The position numbers were made by a program, and so were the translations under genes. The notes beneath the pieces were generated by a model. The model was given only the letters and a program-made list of their open reading frames with translations. It did not search any database and was not told the DNA's origin. 28,296 nucleotides of DNA from Deinococcus marmoris DSM 12784 (GTDB taxonomy: Bacteria; Deinococcota; Deinococci; Deinococcales; Deinococcaceae), in assembly GCF_000701405.1 (NCBI RefSeq), contig NZ_JNIV01000062.1, positions 1 through 28,296 of the forward strand, written 5' to 3'. The stretch's first letter is position 1. Each line of letters begins with the position of its first letter. Below are positions 15,564-21,939 of this stretch, in pieces.

Positions 15564-16164
15564 ACGACAGCGCCTCCCGCATGACCGACTGGTATTCCAG
15601 CGCCACGGTCCGGGCATACCGGTTCTGGGTGTACGCCTCCAGGGGGATGCGCTGCTCGGCGGCGTCGCCCACCGCCGTCGATTTCCTGACCATGCTGGTG
15701 AAGACGGGAATGCCGCTCTCGGCGAGATGTTCGCGCAGCTCCTCGCCCCGGCCTCCTTCATTGACCACGACCAAAACCCGGAAGTTCTGAATCCCAGCGT
15801 CCACCAGTGGACTGAGGGTGTTGGCCAGTCCAGTGGCCGAGACCCCTTCAGGGCGGGTCGGGACGATCAGCAGGTTGCTGGCACGGGCCAGGCTGACCAG
15901 ATCGTGTCCCTGCTCGTTGCCCTTGCTATCAATCACCACGTACTCATAGCCTTTCATCCGTTTGGCAGCGTCCTCGCCGTAACGGGCCACGTCAAAGGAC
16001 CACGCTGGGTTATCGCTGCTGCGCCAGGCCACCGCGCACTGCAATTCCTGATCGGCGTCAAGCAGCAGCGTCTTCCCCTTCCTGCCGAGTCCCTGAGCGA
16101 TCTGAATGGCCGTGGTGGTCTTGCCCACACCGCCTTTCATGTTGGCGACACTGAAAATTTCCAT
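15553..16164 (-). CDS. parA: ParA-type partition ATPase
   Basis: The 203-residue protein is a compact ParA/MinD ATPase with the deviant Walker A MKGGVGKTTTAIQ (Lys10 and Lys15), the A' motif LLLDAD and a Walker B VVIDSKGNE, where the usual DTPP is replaced by DSKG. It has no N-terminal helix-turn-helix, so it is the small type Ib class that relies on a separate DNA-binding partner. The ATG appears leaderless: TAGAAT ends 5 nt before it. A GTG-CTTT-CAC palindrome lies within its promoter, suggesting autoregulation. It would segregate the element when it is free. Confidence 0.85.
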   Translation of the reverse strand: MEIFSVANMKGGVGKTTTAIQIAQGLGRKGKTLLLDADQELQCAVAWRSSDNPAWSFDVARYGEDAAKRMKGYEYVVIDSKGNEQGHDLVSLARASNLLIVPTRPEGVSATGLANTLSPLVDAGIQNFRVLVVVNEGGRGEELREHLAESGIPVFTSMVRKSTAVGDAAEQRIPLEAYTQNRYARTVALEYQSVMREALSYVR

Positions 16165-16169
16165 GCCTC

Positions 16170-16198
16170 ATTCTAGTGCTTTCACTAAAAAAAGAAAA
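16170..16198 (-). promoter_or_regulatory. Promoter-operator of parA
   Basis: On the minus strand, TTTTCT (-35-like, 16193-16198), a 17-nt spacer and TAGAAT (-10, 16170-16175) precede the leaderless parA ATG. The palindrome TAGTG-CTTT-CACTA (16174-16187) sits largely in the spacer, where a bound repressor would block RNA polymerase. Confidence 0.55.
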
Positions 16199-16235
16199 CG
16201 CGAATTCATGGAAAAGTGATTTCATGAAGATGGTT
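16174..16235 (-). repeat. Module repeat site 2
   Basis: It contains TAGTG-CTTT-CACTA (16174-16187) and the 19-nt TTTCACTAAAAAAAGAAAA (16180-16198), which recurs exactly in site 3. Two diverged 16-nt units follow, ATTCATGGAAAAGTGA (16204-16219) and TTTCATGAAGATGGTT (16220-16235). It fills the gap between the zeta-type gene and parA. Confidence 0.75.
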
Positions 16236-16881
16236 AGGATTCCAGGTCACGCTGGACATGCGGGCTGAATTGCCGCGTGACGGCGTGTGAACGCCCGATG
16301 CTCTCAGCGGTCTGCATCTGCGGGAATTTACTTTCAAGGGCGGCTCTGATGTGGTGTGGCAACTGCGGCGTCACGGTGAGCTGTCCCGCGTGCATGGCTC
16401 CTACCATCACGAAGTCGCTGCTCTTTTCAGCGGAGACGTACAGGGCCGCAACGTCCGCCCGCTTTATGGCTTCAGGCAAGTTTTCCAGCACGCGGGGAAG
16501 GCGGCGCTCCAGATCCCGGTCCGAGATGTTGTGTCCGCCCTGCAACACTCGGTTGTCGATCCTGAGCCGGGTGTCCTCGCCAGGGTGAGGGATGATAAAA
16601 GCCAGATGCACGTCGTACCCCTGCGCTCTGGCCCGGTCCATCAGCGTGAGAGGCTGCCTTGCCGAGAGCGTGGTCTCCACGCCAAAACTCTGACCCTGGG
16701 CCAGCGCCTCCTCCTGGGCCTGAAGTGCGGCCCTGGCCCCTCCTACGTTTGCGGCGTTGTTGAAGCCCTGCCCCCGCGCCTCGGTCAGTTGATCGGGGTC
16801 GATGGTCCGCAGTTTGCGGGCCTTGACCAGTGTACTTTTCCCGGCCCCATTCTCTCCAGCAATCACCGTCAGCGTAGGCAC
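16234..16881 (-). CDS. Zeta-type toxin (AAA/P-loop kinase)
   Basis: The 215-residue protein has the zeta/predicted-kinase pattern: VIAGENGAGKSTLVKA (Walker A, about 9-17), a DPDQL region, FGVETTLSARQ, then HLAFIIPHPGEDTRLRI and an ISDRDLERRLPRVLENLPEAI segment with the basic residues seen in zeta kinases. Zeta toxins phosphorylate UDP-N-acetylglucosamine and stop cell-wall synthesis. It starts at GTG 16881, 3 nt after the small upstream gene, suggesting translational coupling of antitoxin and toxin. It is shorter than typical PezT and may have a different substrate. Confidence 0.75.
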   Translation of the reverse strand: MPTLTVIAGENGAGKSTLVKARKLRTIDPDQLTEARGQGFNNAANVGGARAALQAQEEALAQGQSFGVETTLSARQPLTLMDRARAQGYDVHLAFIIPHPGEDTRLRIDNRVLQGGHNISDRDLERRLPRVLENLPEAIKRADVAALYVSAEKSSDFVMVGAMHAGQLTVTPQLPHHIRAALESKFPQMQTAESIGRSHAVTRQFSPHVQRDLES

Positions 16882-16884
16882 CGC

Positions 16885-17175
16885 TTACCGCGCCGCCGGA
16901 GTCAACTCTCCCAGAATGTCGAACTCATACCGTTCAAACTCGCCGTCCGTGTCGTACACCTTTCGGCGCTTCACGGCGATGCGCCGCCCACTGGGATACT
17001 CCACAACCTGCTGGCCCTGGTCCCCGTAGGTGATGGGGAGGCCTTGCATCAGGAGGTCAGTGACGTGAGGGGCATAATCGAGCAACATCAACTTGACCCG
17101 CATGGCTTCGGGCAATGGATCACTGCGGAACATGATGTGGGGATTTTGCACGGGGGCATTCATGGCGTCGGTCAT
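16885..17175 (-). CDS. Small protein, probable antitoxin of the zeta-type kinase
   Basis: The 96-residue product begins at an ATG with AGGAGGA 7 nt upstream (the longer frame from 17232 lacks this). It ends 3 nt before the zeta-type toxin gene, the usual order for an antitoxin. The sequence has a hydrophobic helix (LMLLDYAPHVTDLLMQGLP) and a strand-rich tail (VEYPSGRRIAVKRRKVYD). It does not resemble epsilon or PezA, and I know no family for it. The antitoxin role is inferred from position only. Confidence 0.6.
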   Translation of the reverse strand: MTDAMNAPVQNPHIMFRSDPLPEAMRVKLMLLDYAPHVTDLLMQGLPITYGDQGQQVVEYPSGRRIAVKRRKVYDTDGEFERYEFDILGELTPAAR

Positions 17176-17293
17176 CGGCTTTTCCTCCTGATCAGTCGCC
17201 CTGGGCAACACTGCATTCTGCTGGGCGAACAAGGGATCTCTGGCCTGCTGATCCCGAACGTAGCGGCGACAACAGTTTTTAAATTCCTGAAAT

Positions 17294-17322
17294 ATTGTAC
17301 CACTTTTTCACTAAAAAAAGAA
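17294..17322 (-). promoter_or_regulatory. Promoter of the antitoxin-zeta pair
   Basis: A minus-strand TACAAT (-10, 17294-17299) lies 17 nt from TTCTTT (17317-17322). The same T-rich run and AGTGAAA as in the parA promoter lie between the two boxes. The transcript would have a leader of about 110 nt before the ATG at 17175. Confidence 0.5.
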
Positions 17323-17341
17323 AAGGTGTTTTCGTGAAAAC
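17306..17341 (-). repeat. Module repeat site 3
   Basis: The 19-nt TTTCACTAAAAAAAGAAAA (17306-17324) is identical to 16180-16198. It is followed by the palindrome GTTTTC-GT-GAAAAC (17328-17341). The 168 nt from here to the next gene at 17510 contain no feature I can support. Confidence 0.75.
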
Positions 17342-17509
17342 CTGAACAGAAGCGACAGTATTGAGTATCAGTAATCAAGTTGCCGCTAAATCTTTGCTGG
17401 ATCTGTGGCCGTGAATCGGCGGTGAATCTCATGCAGATGAGCAGCATCGTCATTGCCCTTTACAGGCTCAAGCTTCAGCTCAGCGATGCGGGCAGAAGTG
17501 GCCGCCCCT

Positions 17510-17734
17510 TCACCGTTTGGAACTTCGGCCACTGAGTCCGGTGTGCCACTTGACCTTCAAGATCACTTCTGGCATATCGATCTGGCCGTCAATGAACTGG
17601 GCGTAGATGCCCTCCACCTCAGCGTCCAGAACAAACCCCTCCAGATGCACGCTGGCGCGGGCCGCATCAATGGCTTTTTTGCGCCGCTGGCGCTCGGTAG
17701 GATCAATGGTCACAGGCTGGGCGAACGCGGTCAT
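17510..17734 (-). CDS. VbhA-like antitoxin (Fic inhibitor family), no Fic partner
   Basis: The 74-residue protein starts at an ATG with GGGAGG just upstream; the longer frame from 17788 has no ribosome site. It matches the small VbhA antitoxin family: RRKKAIDAARASVHLEGF, then EVEGIYAQFIDGQID. The class I Fic-inhibitory motif S/TxxxE(G/N) is present as S28-V-H-L-E32-G33. VbhA-type proteins block AMP-transferring Fic toxins by putting this Glu into the active site. No Fic HPFx(D/E)GNGR motif appears in the window, so it is either an orphan or acts on a partner elsewhere. Confidence 0.75.
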   Translation of the reverse strand: MTAFAQPVTIDPTERQRRKKAIDAARASVHLEGFVLDAEVEGIYAQFIDGQIDMPEVILKVKWHTGLSGRSSKR

Positions 17735-17775
17735 CGTGGCCTCCCTGGGTTTGAGAATAGCATGTGACCCCTGGC

Positions 17776-17838
17776 TTAGTGAAAGCACGAATTAACGAAA
17801 TAAATATTTCACGGAAACACTATTTCATGAAAACACTA
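17776..17838 (-). repeat. Module repeat site 4: inverted palindrome plus tandem 16-nt units
   Basis: TTAGTGAAAGCACGAA (17776-17791) is the reverse orientation of the GTG-CTTT-CAC site. Then come the 16-nt units TTTCACGGAAACACTA (17807-17822) and TTTCATGAAAACACTA (17823-17838) in direct tandem, the clearest copies in the window. The second contains the perfect palindrome TTTCATGAAA, and its CTA end provides the TAG stop of the recombinase gene. Confidence 0.85.
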
Positions 17839-18774
17839 AATAATATCCGGCAAACTGGCCGCTGCCGCCGCCAACCGTTCTGGCTCCAGGTGGGCATAAA
17901 TGCGGGTGGTGGCGATGCTCTCATGCCCCAGAATTTCCTGCACCTCCTCCAACCTGCGGCCTGCCTTGACCAGCGCCGTGGCGTGCGAGTGTCTAAGTTT
18001 GTGCGGCGTGCATTTCTCAGGGGCCAATCCTGCCCGCTCGCCTGCGGCCTTGACCACCCGCTCGATGCTGCGGGCCGTGACCGCCTGCCCTTGCTTCTGG
18101 CCCCGGAGATGACAGAACACGGTGGGGCTGTCGGCGATATAAAGCTGACGGAATCCCAGCCACGCCTTCAACACCCGCTGGGCAGTGGGGGAGAGGAAGA
18201 TGGTGCGCTCCTTGTTCCCCTTGCCGATGACCCGTATTTTGTGAGGCGTCCCCTCAAACTCGAACTCCACGTTCTCCACTTTCAGACTCAGGGCTTCCGC
18301 GATTCGGCAGCCGGTCCCGTAGAGGAAAGCGACGACGGCCTTGTTCCGTTTCGTCTGCTCTGGGCTCGCGCCGTCCACCGCATTCAGCAGGCGTGAGACC
18401 TCACCGGGGGTCAGGTACTGGGGCTGACGGCTGGGCAGCTTGACCCGCTTGATTCCAGTGGGACCGGGATGCATGGTCAGGCCCTCCACGTCGCTGAGAT
18501 ACCCCCACAGCTTGCGCCAACTGGCGAGCAGGCGGCGGTTTCGAGCTGGCTCCGGCTCCTGCTGATCGACGTAAGCACGCAGATCACGGGTCTGCACGTC
18601 ATTCCAGCTCGTGATCTGGGGGCGGTATTCGGCAAGCCAGTTGGCCAGTCGTGAGCAGTCGGCCCCGTATTGCCGGATGGTCCCTGGACTCAGGCCCTCT
18701 TCCCGCTTGAGGTAGCCCGCAAACCCTTTCAGCACATCGGTCAGCATGGAGTGTGTGGGCATGGTGGGCGTCAT
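17836..18774 (-). CDS. XerC/D-like tyrosine recombinase (integrase)
   Basis: The ATG has GAGGAG 8 nt upstream. The 312-residue protein has an N-terminal SAM-like core-binding domain (about 10-100) and a complete catalytic domain with Arg157 (GTGCRIAEAL), Lys185 (GKGNKER), His258 and Arg261 (HKLRHSHAT), His284 (LGHESIATT) and nucleophile Tyr293 (RIYAH). The layout is XerC/D-like. As the outermost gene of the plasmid-like module on the right, it could integrate or resolve the element, or resolve plasmid dimers. No attachment repeats could be identified at the flanks. The reading frame ends in repeat site 4. Confidence 0.9.
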   Translation of the reverse strand: MTPTMPTHSMLTDVLKGFAGYLKREEGLSPGTIRQYGADCSRLANWLAEYRPQITSWNDVQTRDLRAYVDQQEPEPARNRRLLASWRKLWGYLSDVEGLTMHPGPTGIKRVKLPSRQPQYLTPGEVSRLLNAVDGASPEQTKRNKAVVAFLYGTGCRIAEALSLKVENVEFEFEGTPHKIRVIGKGNKERTIFLSPTAQRVLKAWLGFRQLYIADSPTVFCHLRGQKQGQAVTARSIERVVKAAGERAGLAPEKCTPHKLRHSHATALVKAGRRLEEVQEILGHESIATTRIYAHLEPERLAAAAASLPDII

Positions 18775-19232
18775 CAGTCAAGCTCCTCTGGTACTGATTT
18801 TTTTTGTTCCACTCTCCAGAGCGAAGGTGTTCATTTGGACTGCCTTGATCTCTGCCTTGGTACTTGGCTTGGGGTGTATGCACCGATGCCCTCGCCCCAA
18901 TCGCAAGCAGTCTCAGGAGTGTCGCCCTAGCAGTAGTTCACCATCCACTCCCCGTATTGTTGACCCATCAAGAGCCGCACAATCTGGTCAAACATTTAAG
19001 TCTGGTGGTGGCTTTCGCCGTCGTGATGTCCGCCCCACTTCATCGGGTCAGTACGGCTTCAACTTTTTGCTCCGCCGTGTCCAGTCCTAAGAATGGGTGG
19101 GGGTCAACAATGGTTCTTTGCTGGGTAATCCACCACTGCACGAAGGTGTCTTCTTTGAGCGACGTCGCGTTCTGATGGTTGCAATCAGCTCTCAGCTCAT
19201 CCCAGTTTTCGCCAGGTTTGTGGGCGCAGCCC
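18775..19232. other. Gene-poor flank right of the recombinase
   Basis: It includes a minus-strand open frame (19040-19246, starting TTG) that reads like the tail of a protein (GENWDELRADC, FVQWWITQQRT, DPHPFLGLDTAEQ). It has no ribosome site and is cut by the inverted repeat at 19233. A short frame encoding MFDQIVRLLMG near 18930-18995 is also seen. I regard these as remnants. Their GC is lower than that of the neighbours. Confidence 0.35.
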
Positions 19233-19368
19233 TTGGAGGGCACCAAATTCTGGGGCCAAGCGCAACGTGATCCAGGGAGGCGTTACGGGAGGAGTCGAAT
19301 ACGACACGCCCACTATATTGCAGAATCACTGTGGCAGGCTGTTGCCCCCACTTTTTGGTGCCCTCCAA
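19233..19368. repeat. 136-bp element with perfect 15-bp inverted ends (MITE-like)
   Basis: TTGGAGGGCACCAAA (19233-19247) is exactly inverted at 19354-19368, and similarity continues inward (TGGGG and CAA) for about 27 bp with few mismatches. The interior of about 106 bp has no gene. No target duplication is obvious at the flanks. It could be a miniature inverted-repeat element, an IS remnant, or a long-stem transcript signal. Confidence 0.55.
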
Positions 19369-19382
19369 GTAAACCTGTTGAC

Positions 19383-20384
19383 TCAATTTTTAGCCCTACA
19401 TCCCAGCTCCAGTACCGCGCGCGCCGTGACCTCGTCCACGATCAGGCGACGCATCAACCCTCCAGCCAGGGCGGCGTGCAGGGCGGCAACCTTCCCCAGC
19501 CCGCTGACCACGCACAGCGAATCGGCGGCCTGCCGGATCATGGCCAGAGGCGGGCCACTGGCGCGGGCGTTTAGAGACAGGCCCGCGTCGGTGCCGTCGG
19601 CGCGGTAGAACACCGTGGCGATATCTCCAACCGCCTCCTGTGCACTCAGGCTGTCCAGATCATGGGTGTCCAGGTATCCGGCGCTGTAGACGTAGCTGGG
19701 CGTGGACGCGGTGTGGCTGCCCACCGAGTAGATCAGTAGCTCGGCCCGCTCCTGTAATTCCAGCACATGCCGCACGCTGCGTTCGCGCCACATGGCCGCC
19801 TTGGTGGACGAATCGTCGAAGAAGGTGGGTACCGGGAACAACTGCGCGCCTGCCGTGAAGTTGCGCGCAAAACGCAGAATCGTGTCGGTCACAAAGCCGC
19901 TCATGAAGTCGGCGGCGTTGGCCGAGCCGTTGAGCTGCACGAACGTGAGATCAGGCACTGGGCGGGGGGTCAGCGCCTGACCAACCGCGCTCATCGTATT
20001 GCCCCAGGCCAGGCCCACCGTCATGCCGGGACGGAGCAGTTCGCCCAGCGCGGCGGCGGCGGCCACGCGCTCCAGCCAGAGCTCCTCGGCGCTGGCCTGC
20101 GGCACGCTGACCACCTGCGCTCTCAAAAAGGGGTAACGCGCGTGCAACTGTGCCTCAAGCGTCTGGGCCTGGCCTTCCGGGTCATGGATACGGATTTCCA
20201 CCAAGCCGCTGCGCCGCGCGTGAGACAGCAGCCGCGAGACCTTGGGCCGTGACAGACCCAGCTCACTGGCAATCGCGTCGGTGGTCAGGCCCTGGACGTA
20301 ATACAGCCGGGCCACCTGCACGGCCTGAACGTTCTGACTGGCAGCATTGGAAGTGGCAGCGGCGGTGGCGGAATCACGAGACAT
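19383..20384 (-). CDS. SorC-family transcriptional regulator of the glycerol operon
   Basis: The 333-residue protein has an N-terminal helix-turn-helix (about 20-65; LTTDAIASELGLSRPKVSRLL, then SHARRSGLVEI) and a long C-terminal sugar-phosphate sensing domain of the SorC/DeoR group (GLAWGNTMSAV, YSVGSHTASTPSY, DADGTD and SGLGKVAALHAAL-type segments). It is transcribed away from the importer operon, sharing its upstream region, a common arrangement for a local regulator. It probably responds to glycerol 3-phosphate or a related sugar phosphate. Ligand and sign of control are inferred. Confidence 0.85.
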   Translation of the reverse strand: MSRDSATAAATSNAASQNVQAVQVARLYYVQGLTTDAIASELGLSRPKVSRLLSHARRSGLVEIRIHDPEGQAQTLEAQLHARYPFLRAQVVSVPQASAEELWLERVAAAAALGELLRPGMTVGLAWGNTMSAVGQALTPRPVPDLTFVQLNGSANAADFMSGFVTDTILRFARNFTAGAQLFPVPTFFDDSSTKAAMWRERSVRHVLELQERAELLIYSVGSHTASTPSYVYSAGYLDTHDLDSLSAQEAVGDIATVFYRADGTDAGLSLNARASGPPLAMIRQAADSLCVVSGLGKVAALHAALAGGLMRRLIVDEVTARAVLELGCRAKN

Positions 20385-20502
20385 GGACGGCTAGCATACG
20401 TCGCCCTGCGGCCCAGGACTGCGTTGCAGCCGTCCGACAGAGCTGCAAGCCCAAGTGTCTACAGGTCAGGCATCCCTGGAGCCGCTAGACAAGCCTTGTA
20501 CA

Positions 20503-20531
20503 TTTGTTCAATCCATCGTATCGTTCGTTCA
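20503..20531. promoter_or_regulatory. Candidate regulator site in the divergent intergenic region
   Basis: TTGTTCA (20504-20510) and TCGTTCA (20525-20531) are direct half-site-like copies 21 nt apart, two helical turns, between the regulator gene and the importer operon. SorC-type proteins bind such spaced sites. No strong -35/-10 pair was seen nearby, so this is tentative. Confidence 0.3.
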
Positions 20532-20725
20532 CAGACCCAATTCTCAGCTCCTCCTCAACTGACCTTGCGTGTTGATAGCATTCGCCGCCTGTCAGCCGCT
20601 GTTCGCCTTTTTCTTTTCTCGGCGACTCTTCCTGGTTCAGCCCGTTCCTGACAACGCCGCCAATACCAGCTTCGGCGACAGCAAGCGCCCACATGTTCTT
20701 CGCTCAGACGACTCCAAGGAGGTTT

Positions 20726-20782
20726 ATGACCCTGAATGCAGTTGCCAGAGGTTCTGCCTCCCCCCCGGCGTATTTCTCATGA
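20726..20782 (+). CDS. 18-codon leader peptide coupled to glpS
   Basis: An ATG 3 nt after AAGGAGG (20716-20722), the best ribosome site in this region, opens an 18-residue frame MTLNAVARGSASPPAYFS. Its TGA overlaps the ATG of glpS (TCATGA). glpS itself has no ribosome site, so ribosomes probably reach it by reinitiation from this frame. It may be a regulatory leader. Alternatively it is the original N-terminus of glpS separated by a frameshift in the C-rich run at about 20759-20766. The product is not known to be stable. Confidence 0.55.
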   Translation: MTLNAVARGSASPPAYFS

Positions 20783-21939
20783 CCCTGACCCTGGACAACG
20801 TGACCAAGGTGGTGGGCGGCGACACCCATCTGTACCCCATGACGCTGACCCTCAACCCCGGTCTGAACGTGCTGCTGGGGCCGACGCTGGCGGGCAAGAC
20901 CTCGCTGATGCGGATCATGGCGGGGCTGGACAAGCCCACCACTGGGCGCGTGCTGGTAGACGGGCAGGACGTGACCGACGTGAGCGTGCAAAAACGCGCC
21001 GTGGCCTTTGTGTATCAACAGTTCGTCAACTATCCCAGTTTCAGCGTCTTCGAGAACATCGCCTCACCGCTACGGATTGCCGGGTTGAAGGGAAACGAAT
21101 TGAATGAGCGGGTGCAGGGCGTGGCAAAACTGATGCATCTCGAACCCATGCTGAAGCGGTTGCCCGCCGAGCTGTCGGGCGGCCAACAGCAACGCGTCGC
21201 CATCGCCCGCGCCCTAATCAAGGAGGCTGGGCTGCTGTTGTTCGATGAGCCGCTGGTCAACCTGGATTACAAGCTGCGCGAGGAGTTGCGGGCCGAGATG
21301 AAAGAAATCTTTGCCCGGCGCGACGCCGTGGTGGTTTACAGCACCACCGAACCGTTTGAGGGCCTGAGTCTGGGCGGACAAGTGGCGGTGCTGAGCGAGG
21401 GCCGTCTGCTCCAGTCCGGCCCCACGCTGGAGGTCTACCACCGGCCTGTCACCGTGCGGGTGGGGCAGGTGTTCAGCGATCCGCCGATCAATCTGCTTGA
21501 AGCCCAGCTCGGTGAGGGCCGCGCACTTTTGACCGGAGGACTGGGCTTCCCGCTGCCTCCGCACATGTCGGGCCTGAGCGGTCCCCACCAGTTGGGCGTG
21601 CGGGCCAACCACGCTGGACTGCGCCCCGAAGGACCGAACGACGTCACCCTGGCCGCGCGGGTCAATGTGGCCGAGCTGTCAGGATCTGAAACCTACCTGC
21701 ATACCCGCCTGATTAGCCCTGGCAACGGCCCCAGCACCGCGCCGGGCGCACACATGGTCGTGCAACTGCCCGGCATCCATTCGATCAAACCGGGCGAGGA
21801 GGTCACGTTGCACGTCAATCCAGACCGCATGTTCGCCTTCGCCTCTGGCGGACGACTGGCCGCCGCACCGCCGCGCCCGCCCGCACCCAGCCGCCTGGAA
21901 GCGCCCATTGCCCCGACGCCCACCGAGAGGAGCGCGTAA
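20779..21939 (+). CDS. glpS: Glycerol ABC importer ATP-binding subunit GlpS
   Basis: The 386-residue protein begins MTLTLDNVTKVVGG, the usual GlpS start. It has Walker A GPTLAGKT (34-41), Q-loop VYQQFVNYPSFSV, signature ELSGGQQQRVAIARAL and Walker B LLLFDEPLVNLD. The H-loop is replaced by YSTTEP with no His, as I recall from GlpS relatives. The C-terminal third (about 240-386) is a regulatory TOBE-like domain. GlpS and GlpT form an unequal ATPase pair that drives glycerol uptake. It overlaps the leader peptide, and glpT overlaps it by 1 nt (TAATG). Confidence 0.9.
   Translation: MTLTLDNVTKVVGGDTHLYPMTLTLNPGLNVLLGPTLAGKTSLMRIMAGLDKPTTGRVLVDGQDVTDVSVQKRAVAFVYQQFVNYPSFSVFENIASPLRIAGLKGNELNERVQGVAKLMHLEPMLKRLPAELSGGQQQRVAIARALIKEAGLLLFDEPLVNLDYKLREELRAEMKEIFARRDAVVVYSTTEPFEGLSLGGQVAVLSEGRLLQSGPTLEVYHRPVTVRVGQVFSDPPINLLEAQLGEGRALLTGGLGFPLPPHMSGLSGPHQLGVRANHAGLRPEGPNDVTLAARVNVAELSGSETYLHTRLISPGNGPSTAPGAHMVVQLPGIHSIKPGEEVTLHVNPDRMFAFASGGRLAAAPPRPPAPSRLEAPIAPTPTERSA

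Noticed and set aside
17236..17341. A CRISPR array built on the repeated motifs.
   Set aside because: The repeats are 16-nt or palindromic units at separate junctions with no regular spacers, and no Cas genes are present.
17172..17453. Minus-strand open frame of 93 codons spanning repeat site 3.
   Set aside because: It has no ribosome site, runs through the promoter and repeat, and overlaps the well-supported antitoxin start.
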